From Straminergon stramineum (taxonomy: Eukaryota > Streptophyta > Bryopsida > Hypnales > Calliergonaceae): a stretch of DNA of 64,000 bases. How positions within the stretch are numbered: position 1 is the stretch's first letter; each line of letters opens with the position of its first letter. The position numbers and the translations under genes are program-made. The DNA is taken from contig OY987269.1 in NCBI GenBank assembly GCA_963920665.1, positions 11,162,501 to 11,226,500 on the forward strand, given 5' to 3'. The notes under the pieces are model-generated. The model had not been told where the DNA came from. It saw nothing but the letters and a program-made list of their open reading frames with translations, and made no database searches. Positions 35,107 through 47,160 of the stretch are shown here, piece after piece.

Positions 35107-35613
35107 AGAGTCAATGCCATAGTCTCTATCCAAAAGATAAAACCAATATATCTCCATCATTTATCATGGCAACATATTACTTGTAAAAGAATAAATAATA
35201 TTTGGAAAGATTGTCACGGTCGACAAAAATTGGTTGTTTACCTTTGCAAAGAGAATATAAAAGACATATCCTACCATTAATTGCACACCTTCCATCCATA
35301 ATTTGCCGATATTTGTGGTTTTAGAATACAAGTGATGTATGTCGTTCATCCACAGTCCCAACCTCTCATTCATCCACATTCCCAACCTCCGTCACATTCA
35401 TTCACTGTCCCACTGAACCTCTCATTCATCCACATGACGTCTCTTCCATCCATCTCCCAGCCTAGCCCAGCCAAACCCTAACAGGCGTTCTTTCAGAGTC
35501 CAATGCACGGCCTGCGAGTTCTGGATTTTCCATCGTAACTAATCGCTTGCTGCATTTGTTTCGTTTGCGTTTTCTGAAATCGGTGCACAGGCATTGTATC
35601 TAAGTTCGAAGCC

Positions 35614-35790
35614 ATGGCGAAAGTGGAGCCTCTAGGGAACCGCACCACCAAAATGATCAAGGAGTGGCCGACATGGATCCTGAAGAAAGCCAAGACGGCG
35701 ACGCACTACGGCTTCATTCCTCTCATTATTTTCATCGGCATGAACACCGATCCCAAGCCCCAGCTTTCGCAGCTCCTGAGTCCCGTGTAA
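35614..35790 (+). CDS. TOM7: Mitochondrial outer-membrane import subunit TOM7
   Basis: A 58-residue frame too short for most gene finders encodes plant-type TOM7, a small tail-anchored component of the TOM complex that influences its assembly and stability. The diagnostic core [20 protein letters not shown] is followed by [14 protein letters not shown] and the C-terminal QLLSPV, essentially the plant TOM7 signature; the hydrophobic stretch [13 protein letters not shown] is the membrane anchor. The N-terminal region ([14 protein letters not shown]) is shorter than the about 30-residue Ser/Lys-rich arm of Arabidopsis TOM7-1. The coding region is intron-less, and CAGG just upstream may be the end of a leader intron. 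The 3' flank shows a tandem duplication. Confidence 0.95.
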   Translation: MAKVEPLGNRTTKMIKEWPTWILKKAKTATHYGFIPLIIFIGMNTDPKPQLSQLLSPV

Positions 35791-35846
35791 GCGGCGGAGG
35801 ACGGTATCGATGGAGATATGGAGAGAAGAGAGCACGGCGATCAGTT

Positions 35847-36410
35847 CCGTCGAAGCCAGTTTCATTGAGGTATTCCGAGGTCGGGGTTGAGTGGCGAGGA
35901 AGGTTTTAGATTGAAAACCTAATTTCGATCTGCAAGCGTTTTGTGCTTAGATTTATGAACCTTTTTTCGAGCGTTTGTAGGATTTAGAGTGATATGGACT
36001 CTTCTTGGAGTATGGAACTTTGGGTATCATGTAATTGATCACGAGAAATTTTATGATTCATTCATGTTGAATATGGTGCATTCTGAGAATGTTTTTCTTG
36101 CGGTTGGATCGCTTTTGTGAGATCTGCAAGTTTTTTCTGCCTTGTAATGGTGTGCTGCCTTTGTCAATTCTTTTTGCTTTTTTATGCTTTTTAAGGAAGC
36201 CAGTTTCGTGGAGGTGTTTCAAGTTCGGAGTTGTGCCGAGCGGAGGCTCACATGAAGTTTTGGTTTGTAACCCTAATTTCGAGTTTTGTTCCTGGATTTG
36301 GTGACCCTTTTTCTTTGAAGGCTCGCAGGGGTTAGAGTGATATGGATGGACTATCTAACTTTGGATATCGTGTAATTGATCACCGAAATTCCGATGATTC
36401 TTTCGTGTCT
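35847..36410. repeat. Tandem duplication in the TOM7 3' flank (two copies of about 220 bp)
   Basis: Copy 1 (about 35847-36067) and copy 2 (about 36194-36410) share GAAGCCAGTTTC(A/G)T(T/G)GAGGT, GTTCGG/GGTCGGGGTTG, AACCCTAATTTCGA / AACCTAATTTCGA, TTAGAGTGATATGGA, AACTTTGG(G/A)TATC and GTGTAATTGATCAC / TGTAATTGATCAC in the same order. The duplication begins about 57 bp after the TOM7 stop, so it likely affects the 3' UTR. Confidence 0.7.
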
Positions 36411-38247
36411 TGATTTTTTTTCTCACGTTAGAAAATGCCGTCGATGAGGGTTCCTCAGAGAGGGTCTACCCGGAATTGACTGCTTATCTGTCGTCGTCGT
36501 CATCGTCTCCTCTACGGTGGGTGAAGATCTATGGAATCCCAATTTCAGTGTTCTAGCTCTGATTGCAATTTTAGTGAATTAGGATGGCGATTCGCGACGG
36601 GGGCGAACGGGTAGAATTCAATGGCGGGATTACTTTAATGTAAGCTTCGAGAAGTGAAAGGACGTTTTTGGTTCTCTTGGCGGGAGGTTAATGGATCTTA
36701 GGGTCCCGGTAGGTAATTGACTGTGCAGAATTTGAATTACCGCTGTATCTGTTATGCTCGTCACAATTTGTGCCAGGTTTGATCCTCTGTTCCGCATTGT
36801 ACTCATTCTTCTGTATCAAAAATGGGATTGCCCTTTCTGCCAACGAGGGTTTTTGTTTACAGGGTGTGCATTTATTGGTGTGTGTTTATTGATGTAGAGT
36901 TCAATTCGGATGTTTCGGATTTATCGGTCGTGGAATTCTTCTTAGTTGAAGTGCTCATCTAGAACTCCAATAATGTTCAACCAGTCTGCTTTTTTATGCC
37001 GAAGTTTTCAATTGTATGAAGAATGACTCTGATTGATGTGCGTCTTCTTGTCGATTTACCGGAATTGTAGCCACATGCTCAAGCCATGTGACTTGCGGGT
37101 GTCACCTGTTTGTGAAACATTTCTCTCCCCCGCATGTTTGCTCTCTTCTTTGTATACATCTCTTCTTGGTTGCCGAGTAGTGGCGCTCTTGTGGAGCTCT
37201 TACACTGTCACGGTGTTTTAAGATTGAAGAATCCAGATACACGATGTGAATAGAAAACTATTCATTTCGACCATAGAAGTTCGGCTTTTACCCCTTTTCT
37301 GCAAGAATCATTGCCAGGGCTTTTGTTAGACCACAAAAAAAATTCTTAGAGCACTACGAGATAGGGTTTGATGAGCGCGTGCTATTATTCATTGGTTCTA
37401 ATTCGAAGCTGCTAGTTGTCAAGCTAAGGCTCGAGTGTGCTCATGAAGTAACATGTGCCATGAAGGTCCTGGTGATGATGACCAGGAACCCCGTGGAAAC
37501 TCGGCAGCCATGGGTCTGGCCCTCGCATTAGCTACACTGGTCGAGGTTACTACAATGCTCAACCTCATCGTGGTACAAGGTCGTAGATTCCCTGTATTCC
37601 CACATCGTTATATGATGGCACTGATTGCATAGGGATATTTTATTTGTTTGCTGACATTTAGTTATTCTTGTTCTATGTAAACTTACTTTTGAAAGGTATT
37701 ACCTTTGCCATGTTTATGGGCGAATGTAAATGCTGGCTTGAGTAGGTGGATCATGCAGCTAGCAGCAGATATGGGTGATAATTACCGAAATTCACTTATT
37801 CCTTCTTTTATGTTGTTGGTCAAGTCTTTAGTTGCAAGTGGTATCTGATGTATAATATATGGATCCTGGAAAGTGCTCTTTTTTTTGCAAACCATTTTCT
37901 TAGTGTGATATTATAAGCACAAGTGAGTCTCTTTTATTCGCTATGTTAGTTATCGTTTTATCGAGTGACAAGGGTTACAGGATTGTTGAGACTCTGGAAT
38001 GACGTCCTGGAAACGCCCTAGTGCAGATGTTTGTGACTACAATTTTCAGTTTAATGAGAACAGCTGGAAACAATATTTGTCAACAAATGGTTTGCATGTC
38101 TCCTTTGAATTTGTATGTTTCTGTAGTTTCCTCTCAATCTCATGAGCAGTCTGCATTGATTGTCCTCAAAATTATTTTCAAGTAAATGTTGGGTGCTATA
38201 GTTGATGACTTGTCAATCGGAGCTTCACCTGAAATATCTCCATTAGG

Positions 38248-38707
38248 TTAACCCTTAACCCCTAATAGACACGGCGGATGTTTTTTGTCCAATGAATGTC
38301 AAGGAATTCTCCTTTGTAGGACAATATTGCAACTATTCATCCTCTGAATTAGGGGTGGAAAGGGGAGATCTTCTACAGTAGTTTGACTCCCAATGGGTAT
38401 TTTTTATTTTTTTTTAAAGTGGATGATGTCACATGGTTCCAAAATGCTTGATTTTCACGGTCACCAGCCTGGCATTCAAGGGTTAAAGGATGGACTGGTG
38501 ACCATGAAAATCAGCCCTTTGGGTATTGTGTGACATCATCTATTTTATATAAAAACAAAAATATTCATTGGAGGTCAAACTATTGTGCAAGATATTTTCC
38601 TTTTTGCACTAAATTCCAAGGATGAATAATTGCATTTTTGTTCTACATAGGAAGATTCTTTGTCTTGCATTGGACAAAAAACATCCTTGGCATTGTTTAA
38701 GGGTTAA
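38248..38707. mobile_element. TTAA-bounded foldback element, 460 bp
   Basis: The two halves are imperfect inverted copies over nearly the whole length. Paired blocks run from TTAACCCTTAA / TTAAGGGTTAA at the ends, through GGATGTTTTTTGTCCAATG, CAACTATTCATCC / GGATGAATAATTG and GTTTGAC(T/C)(C/T)CCAATG, to GGATGATGTCACA and TGATTTTCACGGTCACCA at the centre. TTAA flanks plus CCC termini suggest a piggyBac-like non-autonomous element. Related fragments occur near 1540-1650 and 58515-58620. Confidence 0.7.
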
Positions 38708-39761
38708 TTGTGAAAGTGTTGAAAATTGTTGTTGTTTGAATTAGGAGGTGGAAGTGAAGGTGCAGTAAATGAGATTTGGGGAAATAAGGGGTTGTTTTAG
38801 GCATATTCCTGATGCTATTTCTACGGCAGTGAAGGCATAGTTGACTATTGTCAGCTATCATAAACACTAAAAAATAAAAGAAATTTTTTTATCTTCAAAT
38901 TGCAAAAAAGAATGTGACATTGTTGATGCCTGACCACATCAACACTACTAAAGTGGTGTAGTTTAGCAAGTTCCTCACCGCCAAGAGCTCCAAGGAACTC
39001 ATAGTCTTCTATTTGGCCCCAATCTCATCTAATGTCTCTACCTTCAAATTTTCACCTCACTAAAATAAACAATACCTAACATTAATCCCCAAAGGACCAA
39101 AATTCCATTGTGAAAATAACATATATGCGTTGAATTTTGCCTTTTAAATTGTATATTCAAACAATTTTATATTTTTATGACACGACAATATGAATTATCT
39201 ATCAGTGTTAAAATTTTCTATTCATTTTGTGGAAATTTGTCATTGTGAAAAGTAGAAATAAAGTGATAAAGACAATACAAAAAATCCAATTAACTTTAAA
39301 AAAAAGATTGAAGAAAACAAATTGAAGAGATATAAATACTAATGAAGATAAGTGATTTAAGAAGAAAAACACATATAGGGAGCCTTACAATATTTTTGTT
39401 ATTTGAATTCTAGAACATAGAGCTTGCATTTTCAAAATTTTCAATTTTTGAAAAATGGATTAGAATAGAGTTTGTTAGCTTTCATTTTCTTAGTTTAAAT
39501 CAATTATAAAGAATGAAAGATTTATTTTGAAAATTGCAATCAAGGTTGACCAAGATTGTAATCAATTTGTGCAAGAGTGTATATAATTTTTATAAATTTT
39601 CAATATCTATCACTCAATATAACAATCATCAATTATGGTTTTGCACAAAAGTGTAAAGTTCTAAGTTTCTTTGACATTTGTTGTCTTTGTCAATTGCTTT
39701 GATAGTTGAATAGGATCTAGGCATCTAATGATCTATTCAATCAATATTCAATCATATCTAA

Positions 39762-40179
39762 GAGCATCCCCATTGTGGCTTGACCTACATGGCTGAGATG
39801 CCATAGGTTGGGGCGTAGGAGCCCAATCGCCCCCCACTATGGCATAGACGAAAGATGTCTAAACCATTGAGTACAAAATATTTGACCGATTTTTCCATAG
39901 CTTCCTATGTGTGGTCAAATTTGCAAAGGGCCTCGAACTAACAAGTTTTCTATTAATTTCTTGTTTTGTTGCTATGTTGATTACTTGTCGATTGATTTTC
40001 ATGTGTTCTTGTTCACTTTTCATTAAATACGCATGCTCTAACTAATATGCATGTCATAGACCGGGTCATGTTGGGGTGTGACGGTGGAGGAATTGCAATC
40101 TCGGGACTTGGAAGGTAAGCAAAGCCCACTAATGCCCTCCTTGCCATAGGAAACTAGCCCCCCTACAGTGGTGATGTTC
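39762..40179. mobile_element. PIF/Harbinger-like miniature element with TAA duplication
   Basis: The left end GAGCATCCCCATTGTGG and the right end CTACAGTGGTGATGTTC are inverted copies. Both sides are flanked by TAA (39759-39761 and 40180-40182). The GC-rich termini contrast with the AT-rich interior. A TWA target duplication is the rule for PIF/Harbinger. No transposase frame is present. Confidence 0.65.
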
Positions 40180-42169
40180 TAACAACTCCAATAAAATGTT
40201 CTAGTTGGCATATGAATGTGACTGACTGGAAATTATAAGCACTCTCTACTTTATTAGGATTGATCAATCAAATTACGATTCAAGGAAAGCAAGGCCTTGT
40301 CTTTCATGTATAGGTTATGATGTGCTTATTATATCAAGCATGTGCTTGATGCTCTAAACATTCACATGCTTTTACTCTAACATGGAAACACATAAGGATC
40401 GAGGTAGAACATATTGTGCTATGATGATTCAAGTAATGTCAATTGTCTCTCAAGGCATGCTTGTTGATTAATTATGCATGGAGTTGTAGAACTTTTGTAA
40501 TCCTTTTAGAGAATGATTTCTTTTACTTCTTCTTGAGGTTCACTAATGACATTGGGAGTAACAATTGTTTGTGCTTAATGTTATTTACACTATTAGTTTA
40601 GTGTTTTTTTAGTATTTGTATCAAGGAATTTTTGTGATATGGTAGGTAAATGGTTACATAAGGTGCTACCTTAGTGGAGCAACATTCATATTGATTCTAC
40701 ATCAAGCACAAAGACTAAAAAAAAGATGAAGTGGGTAACAATGACATAAATTCCATTTTTCTTGTTATCTTGCTATTGTCTTGGCTTTCTCATCACGAGT
40801 CATGTTGTAAAGCTAAGATGGGGTTTGTGAATTTTTGTTTTAAGTGTTGAAGAAACAAAATACAAAGTTACAAAGTACAAACCAATGGTAAGAGTCTAGC
40901 ATTGACAAAATATATTTTGATTGTCACATAAGTATCTCATTGCATTTTGTATAGTTAGGATTATGCTAGATTGAGTGCTCTCTCAATAAGCAAGTGATTG
41001 CAATTAAGGCATGGTTTTAGGAAATTCACCAATTTCAATTTACACATCTTTTAACTCTTTATAATTTCCTCAAGTCATTCTTAAACTATATCCAATATTA
41101 GTTATAGTATATGTAAACGATTAAATAATGAGATGTCCGGCTAATGTACAATTATGGCTATTAATCCCTACAAGATAAAAGAACCTATTTGGGGATTTTT
41201 TGGAATTAGGGCAAACTCTATTGACTTCCCAATTTTTATTTTTATTTTTATTTTTTGGGAATTTGGGCAATCTCTATTAGCTTCCAAATTTTGAATTTTA
41301 GAATGGATGCTAATCATTCTAATCTACATGTAGAGCTTTGTTTTATATCATTTTGATAAATACTGCAAAATTTATAAGTTTTCTTTTCCAATTCCAATGT
41401 CAAAGTGGGCTCCTAAAAGTATATTCTAAAATTATATTAATTAATTTGATTTGATTGTGTAGATTGATACCTATATAAAAATCTTTGAGTTATTCATTTA
41501 CAAATTATGTGATGAAAGTTCAAGAATTTTATTTTGTGGGTAATGACAATTGAAAAAATCATGTAAAGATTTTTTGGAATTCATTTTTGAAAATTTACAA
41601 ATAAAAATATGAAAGAAAATACTTTCTTATTTATTAGAACATTTTCCTTATTAAGATTGGTAATCCTCAAATTTATTGTAAAACTTATTAGTAGGTTTTT
41701 TCATGTATACTCATTCAACTCATTTTCCAGCATATTGGCTAAAATTCAAAATTACAAGACTTGCATTTTTTCCATAAATGTTGAAAGGCAAAACTACACC
41801 TTTAGGAAGGGCTTGAAGAGACTACCTTTTGAAGTCTAGGAACATTGAACTTGCAATCAATGAGAATATTCATTCTAAAATTTTAGAAGGATGTATTTGG
41901 ACAAGTTAACTAAAGGATCATGTAGTTGGATTTGTTAAAATATAAATATAGATGAAGATTTTAGCCTTACTTTGGGTCTAAGTATTTTGAAGCAATTTTG
42001 GATCTCTAACCATCAAAGATCTTTAGGGATTAAAGAAATTGGTTAGTTGTTCAATTTTTTTGTTTTAGGTGATATGATTTTAGGCCATATTGACTACTTC
42101 AATTTCAATGCTCCAGGGACTAAACATTTGCTACAATGTAGACCAAACAATCCTACCCTAAATTCAATT

Positions 42170-42461
42170 CACTAGAAGAAAAACATGTTATAAATGTGGT
42201 TCTCAACATAATCAATATGACACTTTCCATTTCAAACAAAGTATGTTGGTATTAACACCTTTAAAACACAAAAACACATTACATACACAGTTCACTACAT
42301 CAAAGTATCATATTGATTATGTTGAAAATTGCATTCATTACATGCTTTTGCAATGAAGAGGTGTTGATACAAACATGTTTGCTTGTAATGAAAAGCATCA
42401 TATTGAATATATTGAGAATTGTATTTATAATGCATTTTACCAACAAGTTTTTCTTCTAGTG
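42170..42461. mobile_element. CACTA-type miniature element, 292 bp
   Basis: The left end reads CACTAGAAGAAAAACATG and the right end, inverted, CACTAGAAGAAAAACTTG. Target triplets are ATT on both sides (42167-42169 and 42462-42464). Internally, sequence around ATTATGTTGA / CATAATCAATATG is repeated in both orientations. Confidence 0.85.
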
Positions 42462-43456
42462 ATTATAATATTCAATCATTTCACAGAGGACACATACATG
42501 TAGTACACTATTAGAGATCAATATTTGAAAATTCATAATGTCTTTGATGGTACTTTATTATTTCTTAACCTAATTTGCATGCATGCACTTAATGACATTG
42601 AAGTCATTGTCTAAGAATTTATTTTGATCAACAAAAAATTAAATACAAACACATTTAGACACATTTAAACAACCATTATGGTACAAAAGCCCCTTGGTCC
42701 TTCATTTGGGTTTGGATGGGACCAATATTCCAAGTTGGAGATGCAACCAACTATATTGTATGAAACTATAAGTTGTCACTCCCCCAAAGTGCAAAGTTGA
42801 ACAAAAATTCTAATGCAATCTTAGGTGGAAGCACCCAAAACTGTCAATATAAGCAATTCAACATAGTTAGATGCACCTTTTGCTAGAATAAAGAATTTTG
42901 TAGTCTTAGCAATTGAAAATCATGAATTCTCAAAAAAAAAATTATAATTTTCGGATATAGTATGTATTTTCTATCAATTTTCAAAGTTGAAGCTACCTAG
43001 ACCCCTAAAAGTGTCACATAGGTGGACCTGAAATCAAAACCTGATAAATTCAATAGTCAACCAATCAACAATTGGTAAGGGGATGGTTTAATGACATTTT
43101 ACAAGGACACTTCAATGAAAGCCTAGGGATATTTCTAAAAAACTCTACTATACAGTAATGGGAACGGGGATGCTTTTGGGTGTTTCTACCTTATAATAAG
43201 AGTTGGCATGAGTTCGAATAATGTGGGTGAAAAATGAAGTTATTTATGAACAGGGATTACAAACCAAAAAACATGACTTTCAAGTACCACCGTTGACATG
43301 GTTGTGATCTAATCTAAAATAATTAGACATCCAAATTAACCTGACTGCCTAGGTGAAAGAGAAAAGATCTGTAACTCCAAAATCAAAAAATCACACTGTC
43401 TCACCAATTGGGCTTGCTTGAGATGCACAGCTTGGCACATACAAGTCAGCCCTCCC

Positions 43457-46227
43457 TCATGGAAGTAACTTCTCTTTATATGGTGCATCTCTCATGAAGT
43501 GGAAATGCTTATTGCCGTAGTCAAAATCTGTCGGCACACTTGCAAACATTTGCGCTTCTGGATTGTACTGCGGATCCTCAACGAACTGCATGCACATAAA
43601 TATATGGAATAAATTGATAAAGAGATGCCCACCTCGGAAATTCATGTCCCTACTCCCTACCATGCAACACTCGAAACAATATTGAATTGATATTCCAGAG
43701 TATTACCAAGGCGAGCATTGGTATACACTGGCATGTATATTAGTGTATTACCAAGATTGAGGAGAGCGGCGAATCTAAAAAGGAAGAATATGCTTTGCTA
43801 ATATTATGCGTGAAAAATTAGCTAAATATGCGTGAAAAATATCTACCTTAGTTTTGCCATCATAGTATTGGAGTGACTATCATTTGGTACTACACTAGTT
43901 TATGCTGTTAGCACAGGTATGCGCGCCTAAGATAATGACCCTTGTCTCCGTGAATAACTTATAAGGACCAGCGTATTAGCAGTGATGTTAGGTCCCCACC
44001 TTACGTACAATGCACGAGTTTACTCAATTCTTGTTTTGGGGAACATTGCAACTAATAAATTTTAATGCTAAAATTTTATGAAACTGACGAGTTGTTAGTG
44101 TGTGAGGTTTACCCTGAAAAAGCGGTGCAGGATGCGCCGACGAAGTCCAAAAATGGACTTTGCCGATCGACCTCTATACATGAGGTCAGCTTCTCTTTGT
44201 ATCAAATTCAATATCTCCCTTGTCAAGGGCGTGTCAAAAACTTGTAGAGTCCACTTCACGTATCCCAGAATGGCCATTCTGTCGTCCATGGAATCCACCT
44301 TCTTTTCAAGCTCAAAGTATAACTGTCACAGTCAAAAAATAAACTGAGCCGAATTCATGTTGATTCAGTAATTTGCTGTTGATATCTAAAGACGGATGAA
44401 AAAAACTCAAGATCTTCGCGTAATGTGAAATCACTTGTCCAAGGTCTCCTGCGCGAATCGTGGATGGAGTTTGGACATGCATAATCTGGCCATTACTCAG
44501 CTCCCAAACTTTAGGAAGGGCCATTGTTGCCAATTTTCTTTTGACAACCTTCTTGCGATTGATGAGGGCTGCTTTATTCCTTAAATCATCTATTGTTTGG
44601 ATCAATTTAAATTGCTGCATTATACCACGAACAATTGGTTACATTCGACTGTCGTAAGAATTAAATAATTCATCTAGTGATCATGCAAATTCAAGCCATA
44701 CCCAAACTCCCTCAATTTGACAATTGATCAGAAAATTCCCTCTCAGCCCATAAAGATAGCGTCAAACAAACTTGAATTATTTTATGGTAGTATTCATGAA
44801 CCGTGAAGGACCTTCATGATGAGCGTCTTGAAGGCCGCAAGCTTTTCAGGCCCTTCGCTTGTTATCTTCTTATACTCCTGCGAGAACACAAATGAGAACG
44901 TCCACAATTTTAATCTTCAGTTGCAAGCATGGCGTATAATCTAAGAACATAATATTGCTGCAAAATATAAAATATTTGGTGTAAAACGAATTAGCAACCA
45001 TATTTCTAAATCTAATATCAATATCCTTTACGTCGTAACTAAAAATACATTCAATTTGAAATACTTTATGTTTGAAGCGTAACCGCAATTTGCCAAGTTT
45101 CAAGCTCTTTATAAAGAATATCAAAATCAGCTTCAGTTTGCGGTTGAAGACGCCGTTGAATTTCATATTGCATTCTCGCTTCAGAATTTGCTTTTTGAAT
45201 CTTGTCTTGCTCTTCCCAAAACTGCCAATGTACACACACATTGTACTTCTCAACGAAGGGGACCAGGTTCAGTAATGCAAGCACACAATGGACAAATTGA
45301 TACTCTCACATTTCTGAGCAAGGACTACGAAGCGCACCTCTTTCTTCTCCTTTGCATACTGACGCATACGTTGAGCAGTACGTTGAGCAATTTTCCGGCG
45401 TGCGTGCTTTTGAATCATGATGGCAGCTGCAATTCGTTTGCGTAACCATGCGTCTGAATCCTCATAAGGTCCAGGAATCTTCCAGTAATCGAAGGCATTG
45501 CTAATCACCACCCCATTCTTGTCAAGGGACCAGAAATCGGGATTTTTGTCCATCTGCGTAAATGCCTCCCTGTAAGTTTGATGCACTCGCGATCGCATCC
45601 ACGATAGCTGTGTCTCACGTGAAACCATCGACGGGTACGTTATCTTCTTCTTCCCAGGAGGCCATACCTCTCGTGTTTGGGCAACCGCATTCCTGTACTC
45701 GGTACCTATTGATGCAACCTCCCAAATCCAATCACAAATCAATGAAATTAGCATCATTATCCTTCTCCAACTGAAAAGAACGCAGAAAGGCTTATTCATT
45801 GTACAAATTCAGCACTAAGCTAAAAACAATTCCCCTAAAAGTCTCTCAGCTGTGATTGCAATCCCAATGTTGACAGCCAATTTGAAATAACATTTGATTA
45901 TATTGAACAACATTGATTCAAGTTTGCTAGGCTGCTGCAGCGGAAGAGAACCTCGCTGCAGACACTACATGATAATATGAATATACTTCAAGAACCTAAA
46001 GTACACGAACAAAGATGTTGCCTGTTGTATCCGCTGATGAGATACCTACCAGTTCTTATGTCCTTAAACCCCCCACGATATGGCAAAGGCTCCATGGTCG
46101 AACGATCAATCAATACTGTGACCATGGTTGGCTCATCCGAAGGACCCCGACGCACTTCCACTTGCAATTTGTCCTTCGGTGATGAAGGTTTCGGTGATAA
46201 AGGGTTTGGTGACGAAAGATTCGACAT
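43457..46227 (-). CDS. IQUB: IQUB-like cilium-associated IQ-motif protein
   Basis: Seven exons on the minus strand (46227-46050, 45705-45338, 45221-45084, 44877-44812, 44614-44435, 44322-44113, 43585-43457) close exactly to 422 residues. The chain is collinear with the central part of animal IQUB (IQ and ubiquitin-like domain protein), reported as a radial-spoke component of sperm flagella. Matching blocks: PYRGGFKDIRTGTEYRNAVA (49-68), an IQ-type calmodulin site IMIQKHARRKIAQR (155-168), an acidic helical/coiled-coil stretch (183-250) with ADFDILYKELETW, LPKVWELSNGQ, a TIRAGDL block, LTREILNLIQREADLMYRGR, GLRRRI and PQYNPEAQMFASVP. Compared with animal IQUB (about 790 residues) it lacks a recognisable ubiquitin-like N-terminus and the C-terminal third. 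The first in-frame ATG after a stop is at 46227; further 5' exons (46250-46860) are possible but not resolved. Expected in plants with motile sperm. Confidence 0.85.
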
Positions 46228-47160
46228 ATCCAATTCACCGAATCTCCTCCTTCACATACAACGATAAATAATACCTTGCAGATCAATTCCTAATCCTTCT
46301 TGAGCTATTGTCTCCCATAAGTTCGCTACGCGCATCCACCAACGCTTCATATTCTCCATCCAAAGCCCGCCATGGCAGTACAATCTTAAACACAGGTTCC
46401 AGAGATAGTGTATACATCCTGTAGGAAATTCTCCAACTCGAACTTAACAACATAACCATTTTCAACATCGCTTGTTCACCCACATCCACCGTCAACCCTA
46501 AGAAATGTCAGAAGTGTGACCTATTTCGTATCGACCTCAATTTACAAACTTCCAAGCTGTGTTGCGATCCACTTTGTCAATTTGAATTCTAAAGGCGATG
46601 GTATCCGATCTCTCGTCTCTGAACAAACCACAAGTCCACAACCCTAGAGACATGAATTGAGTTGCATTGAGTTCCATTGGCGTTCCATGATTGCAAGCAT
46701 TCTTTACGTGTTTCCAAAGCGAAAAAAATCTACCTCTGAAGTGAAACAGCAATTGAAGAGAACGTTTGCGAGCCAAATGCGGGTGCTCAAGGGTCAGCAA
46801 GAGCAATTGCTTGTGAAGAAGTTCGCAGTAGAGCGGCAAAGAGGAAATCGTTGAGGGAAGTGGGCAAGTGTGTTGAGGATCGGCTGAAGTTCAGTTGAAC
46901 TGGTTTGCAAGGGGTGCCTTTCCTGTTCATCCACTAAGGCGGGTACACCCACATCACATTAGAGAAAATGTGGACTCTCCACAAGGCTACTAAGAAGTGT
47001 TGAAAGGGACCACCAAATTAAATTTATTTTGGCTGTGCATCAACTTTCCTCCTATTACTGCTCATTGTTGATATTCCCAATTGTCAAAGTATTGATTCAT
47101 CATTCCCCAATCATAGTTAAAAAAACCCATTGCAAATACCTTCCTCTAACAATTGTAGAA
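46228..47160. other. 5' flank of the IQUB-like gene
   Basis: Sequence of moderate GC up to about 46920 probably contains the 5' leader and possibly an upstream exon of the minus-strand IQUB-like gene. I looked for a ubiquitin-like domain in all minus frames and did not find one. Minus frames at 46839-46537 and 46495-46283 are unrecognised. Confidence 0.4.

Larger units (their letters stand above)
32245..35613. other. AT-rich repeat spacer upstream of TOM7
   Basis: No gene recognised. It contains a foldback element (33750-33969), a short TA run near 34317, a copy of the dispersed inverted-repeat element (34852-35106) and, from about 35380, GC-richer sequence that is probably the TOM7 promoter and 5' leader. 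A CATTCATCCACA(T/G)-type motif is repeated there (35340-35440). Confidence 0.5.
36411..43456. other. Long intergenic region with several mobile elements
   Basis: Up to about 37900 the base composition is moderate, and a short GC-richer segment near 37480-37585 could encode a terminal exon (see findings), but no gene model was possible. From 37900 the sequence is AT-rich. It holds a TTAA foldback element (38248-38707), a PIF/Harbinger-like element (39762-40179) and a CACTA-type element (42170-42461). The remainder looks like decayed repeats. Confidence 0.5.

Noticed and set aside
11796..35790. TIM21 and TOM7 as a functional gene cluster
   Set aside because: Both serve mitochondrial import, but they are 22 kb apart with an unrelated gene and a transposon block between them; chance proximity is the simpler reading.
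44337..44434. Continuing the IQUB-like exon through the open frame to 44312
   Set aside because: The frame runs into a stop and would require an impossible 22-base intron; the GTGATT donor at 44434 gives a gap-free match in length to animal IQUB.
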